Source: an uncultured Lachnospiraceae bacterium
Lineage (GTDB): Bacteria; Bacillota; Clostridia; Lachnospirales; Lachnospiraceae
NCBI GenBank assembly: GCA_910589635.1
Contig: CAJUTD010000027.1
Span: 1 to 32,739, forward strand
Length of the DNA stretch: 32,739 bases
Direction: 5' to 3'
Position 1 is the stretch's first letter, and each line of letters begins with the position of its first letter. A program made the translations under genes and the position numbers. The notes under the pieces were generated by a model. It was not told the DNA's origin and searched no databases. It saw nothing but the letters and a program-made list of their open reading frames with translations. Below are positions 6,809 through 15,890 of this stretch, in pieces.

Positions 6809-7957
6809 CTACCTCGCTTTCAAAAAAGTTTCCACCCTCGCTTTTACATTTTCCCGCAAATTCTCATAATAAAATTCATAATCATGTGAGTGCAAACTTT
6901 CCGGTCCAAATAATGCGGCGGGCGCATATTCCACATTTTTTGCCGTGCAGATGACAACTCCCCGCTCCATATCTAACTGCGCGTCTGCTATTCCTTTTAC
7001 AATCTCATACGTTCCTGTATTTTCATCTAAAATACGGCTTCCCAGATTTTCCTCAAATCCCGCATAAGTATCGTCCAATTTCCAGTTAATAGGATTGATA
7101 CTAATGGCATTTGGCTCGACAACCAGATTCTTCTGCCCTTTATTTCCTTTTCCTTCTGTGTTCCAGGAAACAATAACGCCAGTATCATCCGCTCCCCTGG
7201 CAAATTTCAGATATGGATGATCTTCCAACCAATCTCTGGTAATAGAATAACCGATGGGATATGCTGCAACCATACGCTCATAATATTCTGGATGAGCCTG
7301 CATATACTCTCCAAGAACAATCTTTGTCATAATGGAACCCTGAGAATGGCCGGCAAGAATAAACGGTCTACCATCATTATAATTTTCAAAGTAGTAATCC
7401 AGTGCGGCATAAACATCCGTGCGCTGTTCCTGTTTCTGAAACTCCTCCAATTCTTCATGGCTTACGCCGGCAACCTGATAGATATTGCTCTGCCGGTAAA
7501 ATGGTGCAAACACATTGGTGGACTCCTCATAGACCGTCCCTTGGTTTTCATACACTTGTCTTGCAGCAACCTGCATTTCCTCATTGTCTATGTCGCAGAT
7601 TGGCTTCGCATCCTCCGTCTCATCCACATAACATGTAGGATAAAGATAGAAGGTATCTACTTCATGGGTAATTTCCGGGATTTTCAACCAATTCTCCTCT
7701 TTCGCATAATCCGAAGGTGTCCCTGCCAAATCAGCTATTGTAAAAGTGTCTGCATCTTGGTTATCGGCGCTTTGAGAAACATCCGCATCTTCCTGGCTGC
7801 CAACGCTTTTCTGCGTGTCTCTCTCTTCCTGTTTGCCGGTATCTTGCGGCTGATTTCCACTGCTGCCGCACGCCGCCGCAGCACACAGCAAAAAACAGGC
7901 TGCTATGGCATACATCCAGTTACATAATTTCATTCTCTGCATTTTATTTTTTTTCAT
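6809..7957 (-). CDS. DUF3089-type alpha/beta hydrolase lipoprotein
   Basis: A 382-residue lipoprotein. The signal peptide ends in LLCAAAAC with the lipidated cysteine at position 30, followed by a Ser/Gln/Asp-rich linker to about residue 85. The hydrolase domain follows: VDTFYLYPTCYVDE at about 100, and the nucleophile elbow GHSQGS with the serine at 205, the usual esterase/lipase motif. The overall pattern is that of DUF3089 proteins, predicted membrane-anchored hydrolases of unknown substrate. The C-terminal SHDYEFYYENLRENV holds a candidate catalytic His. Start: ATG at 7957 with GGAGG about 10 bases upstream. It stands alone between convergent terminator 6742 and the diguanylate cyclase operon. 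Confidence 0.85.
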   Translation of the reverse strand: MKKNKMQRMKLCNWMYAIAACFLLCAAAACGSSGNQPQDTGKQEERDTQKSVGSQEDADVSQSADNQDADTFTIADLAGTPSDYAKEENWLKIPEITHEVDTFYLYPTCYVDETEDAKPICDIDNEEMQVAARQVYENQGTVYEESTNVFAPFYRQSNIYQVAGVSHEELEEFQKQEQRTDVYAALDYYFENYNDGRPFILAGHSQGSIMTKIVLGEYMQAHPEYYERMVAAYPIGYSITRDWLEDHPYLKFARGADDTGVIVSWNTEGKGNKGQKNLVVEPNAISINPINWKLDDTYAGFEENLGSRILDENTGTYEIVKGIADAQLDMERGVVICTAKNVEYAPAALFGPESLHSHDYEFYYENLRENVKARVETFLKAR

Positions 7958-8053
7958 AAATCTGTTTCCTCCTTCAAGGAAACACTATATCATTTCTGAA
8001 ATTTGAACTCCACATGATGGGATGTTTTGCTGTTTATCCGGGACAGAAAAATA

Positions 8054-8191
8054 CTATTTTGACAAGAAATCTTTTATGTCGCTGCCACCAACGTTATAAT
8101 GAAGAAGCAGCAGCGCCAATCCCATCATAATTAAAATCAATGCACTCTGTAATGTACGCTGATGCTCAAGCGCCTATAAATGTTCCTGATT
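8054..8191 (-). pseudogene. In-frame continuation of the EAL protein past its stop, encoding a membrane helix
   Basis: After the TAG that ends the GGDEF-EAL gene (8194-8192), the same frame continues NQEHL, a second TAG (8176-8174), then ALEHQRTLQSALILIMMGLA followed by LLLLHY and NVGGSDIKDFLSK with a final TAG at 8056-8054. It encodes a charged linker, one clear transmembrane helix and a short polar tail. Both internal stops are one base from CAG (Gln), which would suit the linker. The likely explanation is an old C-terminal anchor lost by point mutation; a sequencing error or readthrough are alternatives. Confidence 0.5.
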
Positions 8192-9838
8192 CTATTTTCG
8201 GTCTTCATCCAACAACTTTTCAAACTCTTTACGGCAAATAGGATGTGAATAATGGTAGCCCTGTAGCAGCGTGGCATTCATCTCTCCCACGATAGCTGCC
8301 ACTTTACTGTCCTCCACGCCTTCTATAATAGAATTATATCCTAATCGCCTGCACATTTCTAACAAACTGTCAACAATCACATAATCTATGTCGTGTCCCG
8401 GCTGGGCAAGTTCCCTGATAAAAGAATGCTCCACTTTAATATAATCCACAGGGAGCCATTTTAACATCTCCATGGAAGCGTACGCCGTCCCAAAATCATC
8501 CAATGCTATTTTGAAGCCCTGCTCCCGCAGCCTGCCAAACATGGCCGCAAGCTCTTTGGGTGCTTCTACCTGGCAGCTTTCCGTAAGCTCTATTATAATA
8601 TAGTTCGGGTCCGCCCCATACTTTTGGGCACAGGAAATCGCTCTTTCCTCAAAGGTATCGTCTAAAAACTGTTGATAAGATACATTAAAACTTACCTGTA
8701 ACTCTCCATATGTATCGCGCCATGCGGCCTGCTGTCTGATTGCCTGTTCCATAACCCAGAAACCTACTTCATGGATATCGCCGTAATCCTCTAAAACCTT
8801 AATAAACTCCATCGGATAGGAATCTTTAATCCTTTCCCCTTTCCAGCGGAGAAGGCATTCACAACCTGCAATGGCGCCAGAAACCGGATTGATGAACGGC
8901 TGGAAAAATAATTCAAACCCATTAAAGTTATTTCTAATACACTGCTTTAAATCTTCCCTCAGAACCAGTCCTCTCTCATGTATTCTGGCAATCTCCTCTG
9001 AAAAAAATACCATGTTTCCTCTCTGGTTATTCTTGGCATACTCCAGCGAGTGCTCCAATTTGTTAATAAGAACTTCCCTGGCATCCGCATCCTGAGGGAA
9101 AAACGCTCCGCCCGCCGATATGGAAATTCCGACCTTCCGCCCGTCTTCCAGTTTCACGTTATCCGTTTTTTGGCATATTTCCTCATAAAAATCAGTCACT
9201 TCCTGCAAATCCGACGCAAAAGCAATCACAAGGAATTCATCCCCGCCAAATCGCAGCGCCTTCCATCCTGGTTTGCATAAATCGCTTATCTCCCGCGAAA
9301 ATTTGATTAAAATATCATCCCCGGTGTTATAACCGTAATTACTTATAATTTTCCGAAATCCGTCCAGACCAATCAACAAAGCTATTCCAGACTGCGAAGC
9401 AAAGTCGAAATAGTGCATTTCCTGCGTTGTCAAAAGCCCAGTCAAAGAATCGTATTTGCTCTGTCCGTCTATCCTTGTCATAAGACCCGCAAAAATGATG
9501 GGATTTCCTTTGGCATCCCAGATGACGCTGCCTTTACATTCCACCCACACATATCTGCCCGCCGCATTCCGTGCCCTGTATTGACAGTCGTGGTATTTCT
9601 TTTCGCCCGAAAACACACCTGAAATATCCTCCGTATAAACTTTCAGATCATCTGGATGTACATGCTGTCCCCATACATTCGCTGCATCCTCAAGGTACTC
9701 CCCTGATAACCCGAAATAATCCACGGCAGCCTTAGACCAGCGGGAAACATTCGTCTTCATATCGCACACATAGATGTAAACATTATCAGATGCCGATGCA
9801 AACGCTTCAAATAATTCATTATTAAAAATATCGCTCAC
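8192..9838 (-). CDS. PAS-GGDEF-EAL bifunctional cyclic-di-GMP protein
   Basis: A 548-residue signalling protein. Residues about 10-125 form a PAS domain, about 130-290 a GGDEF domain with an intact GGDEF at 198-202, and about 300-545 an EAL domain. The EAL signature is ECL at 327-329, but the catalytic and metal residues are kept: Glu327, Asn385, Glu417, Asp447, Asp448, Lys468, Glu506 and Gln526. Phosphodiesterase activity is therefore plausible. I see no RxxD inhibitory site before GGDEF. There is no membrane segment in the annotated frame, but see the interrupted continuation past the stop. The start is GTG at 9838, with GGAAGGTG before it, 21 bases after the FIST-GGDEF gene, so the two form an operon. 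Confidence 0.9.
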   Translation of the reverse strand: MSDIFNNELFEAFASASDNVYIYVCDMKTNVSRWSKAAVDYFGLSGEYLEDAANVWGQHVHPDDLKVYTEDISGVFSGEKKYHDCQYRARNAAGRYVWVECKGSVIWDAKGNPIIFAGLMTRIDGQSKYDSLTGLLTTQEMHYFDFASQSGIALLIGLDGFRKIISNYGYNTGDDILIKFSREISDLCKPGWKALRFGGDEFLVIAFASDLQEVTDFYEEICQKTDNVKLEDGRKVGISISAGGAFFPQDADAREVLINKLEHSLEYAKNNQRGNMVFFSEEIARIHERGLVLREDLKQCIRNNFNGFELFFQPFINPVSGAIAGCECLLRWKGERIKDSYPMEFIKVLEDYGDIHEVGFWVMEQAIRQQAAWRDTYGELQVSFNVSYQQFLDDTFEERAISCAQKYGADPNYIIIELTESCQVEAPKELAAMFGRLREQGFKIALDDFGTAYASMEMLKWLPVDYIKVEHSFIRELAQPGHDIDYVIVDSLLEMCRRLGYNSIIEGVEDSKVAAIVGEMNATLLQGYHYSHPICRKEFEKLLDEDRK

Positions 9839-9859
9839 ACTATCACCTTCCAGACTTTC

Positions 9860-11629
9860 CTAATCCAGCCTTATAACCTGGTTTTTTCCGGCTGCCTTTG
9901 CCATATAAAGAGCCTTGTCTACCCTGGTATAAAGCGCGTCGGCAGTTTCATCCTTTGCCTGCGTAACTCCAATACTGACTGTTTGGCAGCCGGCAGTTTC
10001 ATATGATAACGACGAAAACTCCAGACGTATTTTCTCTGCTAGAACTACTGCCGTATCCGCATTACTATCCGACAGCAGTACCATAAATTCCTCGCCGCCC
10101 CAACGGCCAAGGAAACAGGAGTGTACCTCTGTCGCCGCATTCCTGAGGACATCAGACAAAGCCTGGATAACATGGTCCCCTTCTTTGTGCCCATAAATAT
10201 CATTAACCTTTTTAAAATTATCAATATCCAGCATAATCAGGGAAATACCGTTGCCGGTTTCCTGGTTTTTACGTTTATCCAAAGCGCTGCGAATCCTTCT
10301 CTCAATCTCCGCTCGGTTATAAAGCCTCGTCAATCCATCCGTAACAGAGCTTAAAGCAAGCTTCATATTCATTTCCTCTAACTCTGCCGTGGATGCCTCA
10401 ATAAAGGAAACAAAACGTCTAATAATAGGTATCTTTTCGTTATTGTCAATCTGCACCCCGGAAATATTTGCTTTTCTGCCGCCCTTCGGCATATCTCCTT
10501 CCCGCATAGCGACAATCACCAGGGTCACATTGAAGTTGAGCATATCGCCCTTTATGCGCAAAAATTCACCGTGCGTATAAAAACCCATTGTAGGCGCAAC
10601 ACTGTTAAACAAAACCGTTTCGTCACTGATATTTTCGTCTCCCCAGAACGCCCTTCTGGCAGCACAGGAAAAAGCCTGTATAACCTCCGGGCAAAAGTCC
10701 GCAATCTTCTGCCCGTCCTCCCTGATACTGGCAAGGATTGTCTCCGGGTCGCCATAGGCCAGCCTGACAAACGCATCTTCCTGTATATCAGAAGACATCA
10801 CAAGGGAATCGTCATCATTAGCTGCCAGAGGGCACCGCAGAATATCAATGCCTTCATGTTCTAAAAAAAGCGGAAATTCCAGCGTATTGGAGAAAAAGCG
10901 GTCATTTCTGTCAATATTTAAAAATCTCCGGTATACGTCCAGTGCGGGTTTGCCGTCCAACTCATAAAGGATCTCCCTATCTGCCTTTGTAACCCTGAAC
11001 CTTCTCTTTAACGGCTTCCACCCCGAGATAAATGTGCTGTATGTATGGAAGTCTGTTCCACCTAACAACAGAAAAACGATACCACGCCCTAAAAAACCAT
11101 TTCCTTTGGAAAACACGGCCGCCGTATCATCATCCATATCGGGATTGAATGCGCCGCCGCCAAACACCTGTATATCCTCCCGCAAACTGCTCATCTCATT
11201 ACAAAACTCCATCATGGACATATCCATGATTGTGGCATACATTTCAACGGCCTGAACCCATGGATTTTCATCACAGCATTTTTTCAGTTCCAATACATCC
11301 TGGACCGCATTTTCTTCCAAAAAAGGAAACTGCAGAATCCTCGCCTGGGTAGTCTCATATTCAAAAATGGTGCAGGTTAGAATAATTTTGACATCTGACA
11401 GTACCCCGTTCATGATATTGGCGTTCGTTGTGCATCCCAAATACAGCGCATCCGGCATTTCATTATCCAGGCAATCGCAAATATGCTGGATATGTTCTAA
11501 ATTCATATCCTCTGAGTATATTCTGAATATGGTAACATATGCCGAATGAGAAGCACGCCATTGCTTAATTTCCTTCAGATTATCAAGGAATCCCCCATCC
11601 TCTTTATAGAGGATTTGAAATTGTTTCAT
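9860..11629 (-). CDS. FIST-domain diguanylate cyclase (FIST-GGDEF)
   Basis: A 589-residue cytoplasmic protein. Residues about 30-200 match the FIST N domain (YLGCTTNANIMNGV, then VFGGGAFNPDMDDDTAAVF); about 220-390 match FIST C, with FYTHGEF near 350; about 425-589 form a GGDEF domain with DGLTRLYNRAEIERRI, MLDIDNFKKVNDIYGHKEGD and an active-type GGEEF at 511-515. FIST is a ligand-sensing module, linked in known cases to small molecules or to nitric oxide in the NosP group; the ligand here is unknown. It is expected to synthesise cyclic-di-GMP. Start: ATG at 11629 with AAGGAG upstream. First gene of the two-gene c-di-GMP operon, behind a TTGTCA-17-TATAAT promoter. Confidence 0.9.
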   Translation of the reverse strand: MKQFQILYKEDGGFLDNLKEIKQWRASHSAYVTIFRIYSEDMNLEHIQHICDCLDNEMPDALYLGCTTNANIMNGVLSDVKIILTCTIFEYETTQARILQFPFLEENAVQDVLELKKCCDENPWVQAVEMYATIMDMSMMEFCNEMSSLREDIQVFGGGAFNPDMDDDTAAVFSKGNGFLGRGIVFLLLGGTDFHTYSTFISGWKPLKRRFRVTKADREILYELDGKPALDVYRRFLNIDRNDRFFSNTLEFPLFLEHEGIDILRCPLAANDDDSLVMSSDIQEDAFVRLAYGDPETILASIREDGQKIADFCPEVIQAFSCAARRAFWGDENISDETVLFNSVAPTMGFYTHGEFLRIKGDMLNFNVTLVIVAMREGDMPKGGRKANISGVQIDNNEKIPIIRRFVSFIEASTAELEEMNMKLALSSVTDGLTRLYNRAEIERRIRSALDKRKNQETGNGISLIMLDIDNFKKVNDIYGHKEGDHVIQALSDVLRNAATEVHSCFLGRWGGEEFMVLLSDSNADTAVVLAEKIRLEFSSLSYETAGCQTVSIGVTQAKDETADALYTRVDKALYMAKAAGKNQVIRLD

Positions 11630-11681
11630 ATCCTTCTCCTTCTTAGATTATTCACAACATTTCTCACAAAGATTATAATTT

Positions 11682-11710
11682 ATTATACTTTATTTTCGTT
11701 ATCTTGACAA
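11682..11710 (-). promoter_or_regulatory. Promoter of the c-di-GMP operon
   Basis: Minus strand TTGTCA (11710-11705), 17-base spacer, TATAAT (11687-11682), about 50 bases before the FIST-GGDEF start. The remaining spacer between 11630 and 11850 holds only this and the terminator at 11798. Confidence 0.7.
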
Positions 11711-11797
11711 TCCTGAAGGATTTCTTGCGTTTACGATATTTATAGTACAAGAAAATAAAAACTTCTTAAAATCGGCACATCTATGGAATACTCAAAA

Positions 11798-11833
11798 AGA
11801 ACGATTCTGATACCTGCCTTCCAGAATCGTTCT
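11798..11833 (-). terminator. Terminator of the surface-protein gene set
   Basis: Perfect 12-bp stem AGAACGATTCTG (11798-11809) with CAGAATCGTTCT (11822-11833), 12-base loop. Read on the minus strand it is followed by TTTTTG, 18 bases after the stop of the BspA-like gene. It closes the five-gene run that starts at 20163. Confidence 0.85.
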
Positions 11834-11850
11834 TTTGGGATTTTCCAACA

Positions 11851-14800
11851 TTACTTTTTAATTTTCTGTTTCTTGCCATTAAGTCCTTTTTTCTGAAGTA
11901 ATTTTTTATAAGACTTCAAGCAGGATGACGGCACTTTAACTGTGGTCTTCTGGTTAATCCTTGCAAATGCCTTATTCCCTACATTTTTCCCAACCAGTTT
12001 CTTTGTCTTTATTGTTACTGTTTTAAGTTTTTTACATCCGCAAAATGCTTGCTTTCCTATTTTTTTCACCTTTGCCGGTATTGTAACTGTTTTAAGCGAA
12101 GTACAGTTAAGGAATGCATTATCTCCAATTGAAACCACATTGTTTCCTATCGTCAGGGTTTTTAATTTGCCACATCCACTAAACGAATTTTTTCCGATAG
12201 ATGTTACATTACTTCCAATTTTGACTTTTGCTAATTTTTTGTTATTTTTAAAGGCATTTGCCGCAATACTTGTCACCTTATAGGAAATGCCATTAATTTT
12301 TACTGTGGATGGAATAGAGATATTCGCATTCTTATTGTTCAAAGGTTTTGCATATTCTACCGTTCCGCCTTTCGTTTTTGCATTGACAACCTTATAAACT
12401 GCACCTGTTTTTTTATCCGTCAATTTTTGTCCTTTTTTGGGAATCTTTATTTGCTTGGCTATGAGCGTATTTTCCTTTCTCTTATACCCGCAAACAGAAC
12501 ACTCCTCATGCTTTAAACCCGATTCAATGGTTGTAGCATTTTTGTCAATGATCCATTTAAACTCATGGGTAGATAATTCTGACTTTTCTCCGCACTTACA
12601 CTCTTTCCAATGACTCTTGCCATCTGCTTTCCATTCGCTGCCATATTGATGTGCATCTTCCGTGACGAGCGGTGTTTCGTATGTTCCATTTTTATCTGTG
12701 TCAACTTTTACACCTATTGTATTCTTATCAATCTCATATATAAATACATCACCATAATCGGTACTGAACGTTGTATTTGCATTGAAATCTTCTCCCTCAG
12801 CAGATATTTTAACATTTCTTAGATTGGACGCTGAAAGCGTATATCCATTTTTTACTTTTGTATAAACAAGATTATCTACATCTGTTCCGGACACACCAAC
12901 AGCGTACCAGTCCGTTACACAATCAGCGTCTTCTGTAACCATTGTAATATCATAATCAGCGTCAGAGCCCTTTAACGTAATTGAACCGCTGGGCTTAAAC
13001 AATGTATAGGTGGAATTTGTGACATCCGCATAATAATCCACTGTTTCATAGTCCATTTTCAAATTATAATCAGATGGTTTCAGATAAGATAATGTATAGG
13101 AAGAAGTAGGATTCCATAAAGCATATAATTCGTCATTTTCTGTCATATATATACTGTCATCCATATCCAAATCATACCTTACTATTTCATCCGAAAAATC
13201 CCCTACATAATCAGCGTTTGGATTTCCACTATTTTTTACCTTTTCCACCGATGATACGTTCTGGCTTTCGTTATCAATCTCCAAACCTGCAATATAATGT
13301 CCAGCATCAAGTTCGGACATTAAATCAACTTCTTCTTTCAGGGATTCATAGCGCATAATATTACGGATGCCGCCATCATTCGTTGATGTTCCGGTTTCAG
13401 CATTCCAATAGCAGCTCTGCACCCTTCCATTAGAATATGTCTTATTCCAATAAGGCACTATCCAGCTGCTGTCTGAAGATTTAAAATACAGACATGCATC
13501 ATTATTGATATTGTTTCCACTTAAATAGTTTGGGTCTGCTATCAATACTTTTCTGTCATAAGTCTTTCCTGTTACATTGGAATAATAATTGCATGTTTCC
13601 AAACCATAAACCAAAACTGCATGGTAGCCGCTGCTGATTGAACCGTTATTCATATTTTTATTCACAATTTTATATGACAGTTTCACAAGATAGTTCGAGT
13701 TTTCAGCAACATCACTGAGTTTTGAAATAAACTCCTTCTGTGTATAATTTCCCCTTAAAAATGGCGTTTGCCTTATAGACTGGCACATTTCGCTATTTGA
13801 TTGTAACTCCTGGATAAAATTAATAACCGAGGTCATATTTGATGTATTTGTATTTTGGTTCACTACATCATGACCGCCATACCGTGACAGTTTTAAATTT
13901 CCCTGAGATGCCATGATTTCTGAGATAGTCATTCCAAAACATGAGCCTTGAAAACCTGATGCATTATCGTTCGCTATATTCCATTTCAATTCAACAATAT
14001 CCGAATTGCTGAGATTAAAATCCTTTTTCATTTTATTCATGACATCATTATTCACATTATAATTTGAAAAATATCGGCTGGTGTTATCAAATTTCCAGTT
14101 ATTTTTTCCCCATACAAATGACTTTCCTGCTCTTTCCCAATGCGCATACAACGTGTGGGAGACCTCAGATGACATAATAGTATTATCTGTAACCTTATCA
14201 CCAGACTCTGTATACCAGCCCAAAAAATTATATCCTTCTCTCACCGGGACAGGAAGTTTATAATATTTGTCATTATAAATTACCGGCCTTTTCTGAGGTG
14301 ACACTGTACCGCCGTCTGCATTGAAACTGCAATAAATAGTTTGTTTATATTTATCTTCAGCATACTCTTGGGCATAAGAACCTTCTTCGGCATATATTAC
14401 GTTCAATGGAGTGTTTAAAAAAGTAGATGTTTGATGTTTAAAATTTATGACAACAGACTTTAAACTTGCAGGGAGTACAATTGCATTCAGGCTACTACAA
14501 GAGCTAAATACGTTATTCCCAAGTTCCTGTACCCCCTCCGGAACTATTACATAATTTAGTTTACTACATGATTTAAATGCACATGCACCAATCTCTTGGA
14601 CACTTTCTGGAATTATAACATGCTCTAAATATCCTTGTTCGCTAAATGCATATGCACCAATGCTTGTTACGTCATCCGGAATCTCATACTCCCTTGCTGT
14701 CAAGCTCTGTGGATAATAAACAAGTTCACTCCCATCTTTTGAATACAATACTTTATCAACGATTTTATATTTATGGCTTGTGTCAGAAATCTGTATATCT

Positions 14801-15801
14801 ATTAAGTTTTCACAGCCAGAAAATGAACTGAAATGCTCCCAGCCATCCGGTAACAGTACGGACTGCAGGTTTGTGCAACCAGAAAAAATCCCACCTCCAA
14901 CACTTATACATCCTTTTTCAACAGTCACATTTAGCAGAGAAGTGCAATCCTCAAACACATAGCTCGAAATAGAACAATTTGAACCAATTATAGCATGTTC
15001 CAATCCAGTACATTTATAAAAAGCTTGTGAACCTAAATCACAATTACCAGGAATATCAACTTGTTTTAAGTTAATACAAGCCTGGAAACATAAAGTTCCA
15101 ATACTTCTTAGCTTCGATGGAAAGCTGATTTCTGTAACATCTTCGCAATATTCGAATGCGCTATCTCCGATACTCTCCAACTGATATGGCAAATGCAATT
15201 CCTTAATTCCTGCACCTGAAAATGCAGATCTGCCAATTGTCTTTAAATTATCAGGAAATCTGACTGTTTTCAGATTTCTGCAACTATAAAATGATTCACT
15301 GCCAATTGTCTTTAGATTATTGGGGAATCTGACTGTTTTCAGGTTTCTGCAACCAGAAAATGCACTATCCCCAATATCAGTTACTGTATCTGCAATCTCA
15401 ACAGACTCCAGATTCCCACATCCTGCACTTAAAATTAAGTTTCTATCAAATGTAGCAAAAAAAGCTTGATTTCCTATATAAGTTACCCCATCTTCTATCT
15501 TTACTTTCTTAATATCTAACGCATATTTCTCACGAAACCATGGATGAGGATCTTCTCTACTATACCTATAATAATCATACATTGGTCCTTCACCATAAAT
15601 ACGCATCGTCTCTGTTAATGGATTATACTCATAATTTACATTTTCTCCACACTTACCACTGATAAATTCATTCGCCTCTGATGCATATTCTGTATTTTGC
15701 TGAAAATTATTTTCTTCCTGTGCATGAACTTCCATTTGGGGCAAATTAGAACATAGCAGCACTGCTGTCATTCCCAAGCATAATAATTTCCTAACTCTCA
15801 T
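11851..15801 (-). CDS. Secreted BspA-like leucine-rich protein with internal cysteine-protease-like domain
   Basis: About 1316 residues. Positions below count from the ATG at 15810; the preferred start is the fourth codon (15801), where AAGGTG is correctly spaced. Signal peptide 4-30. Residues 100-480 hold LRR_5 (BspA-type) repeats, including a nearly identical 23-residue tandem pair at 155-200. Residues 493-558 form an InlB_B/Flg_new module ending in GYNFLGWYTESG and LYAHW. Residues about 565-850 look like a papain-fold peptidase: QGSCFGMT (Cys624), GYHAVLVYG (His730), LIADPN (Asp759/Asn761). Residues about 850-1040 are beta-rich. A Cys/His module follows at 1050-1110 (HWKECKCG, CSVCGYK). 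LRR_5 repeats return at 1165-1290, then a Lys-rich tail. No LPXTG anchor. It is the last gene of the set. Confidence 0.85.
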   Translation of the reverse strand: MRVRKLLCLGMTAVLLCSNLPQMEVHAQEENNFQQNTEYASEANEFISGKCGENVNYEYNPLTETMRIYGEGPMYDYYRYSREDPHPWFREKYALDIKKVKIEDGVTYIGNQAFFATFDRNLILSAGCGNLESVEIADTVTDIGDSAFSGCRNLKTVRFPNNLKTIGSESFYSCRNLKTVRFPDNLKTIGRSAFSGAGIKELHLPYQLESIGDSAFEYCEDVTEISFPSKLRSIGTLCFQACINLKQVDIPGNCDLGSQAFYKCTGLEHAIIGSNCSISSYVFEDCTSLLNVTVEKGCISVGGGIFSGCTNLQSVLLPDGWEHFSSFSGCENLIDIQISDTSHKYKIVDKVLYSKDGSELVYYPQSLTAREYEIPDDVTSIGAYAFSEQGYLEHVIIPESVQEIGACAFKSCSKLNYVIVPEGVQELGNNVFSSCSSLNAIVLPASLKSVVINFKHQTSTFLNTPLNVIYAEEGSYAQEYAEDKYKQTIYCSFNADGGTVSPQKRPVIYNDKYYKLPVPVREGYNFLGWYTESGDKVTDNTIMSSEVSHTLYAHWERAGKSFVWGKNNWKFDNTSRYFSNYNVNNDVMNKMKKDFNLSNSDIVELKWNIANDNASGFQGSCFGMTISEIMASQGNLKLSRYGGHDVVNQNTNTSNMTSVINFIQELQSNSEMCQSIRQTPFLRGNYTQKEFISKLSDVAENSNYLVKLSYKIVNKNMNNGSISSGYHAVLVYGLETCNYYSNVTGKTYDRKVLIADPNYLSGNNINNDACLYFKSSDSSWIVPYWNKTYSNGRVQSCYWNAETGTSTNDGGIRNIMRYESLKEEVDLMSELDAGHYIAGLEIDNESQNVSSVEKVKNSGNPNADYVGDFSDEIVRYDLDMDDSIYMTENDELYALWNPTSSYTLSYLKPSDYNLKMDYETVDYYADVTNSTYTLFKPSGSITLKGSDADYDITMVTEDADCVTDWYAVGVSGTDVDNLVYTKVKNGYTLSASNLRNVKISAEGEDFNANTTFSTDYGDVFIYEIDKNTIGVKVDTDKNGTYETPLVTEDAHQYGSEWKADGKSHWKECKCGEKSELSTHEFKWIIDKNATTIESGLKHEECSVCGYKRKENTLIAKQIKIPKKGQKLTDKKTGAVYKVVNAKTKGGTVEYAKPLNNKNANISIPSTVKINGISYKVTSIAANAFKNNKKLAKVKIGSNVTSIGKNSFSGCGKLKTLTIGNNVVSIGDNAFLNCTSLKTVTIPAKVKKIGKQAFCGCKKLKTVTIKTKKLVGKNVGNKAFARINQKTTVKVPSSCLKSYKKLLQKKGLNGKKQKIKK

Positions 15802-15890
15802 AACATTCACCTTTTCACATTTTTATAGCAACTCAAATTTATATTTTTCTGCCAAATTGTATTATGATTACTCCTTACTCAGATTTTAAT

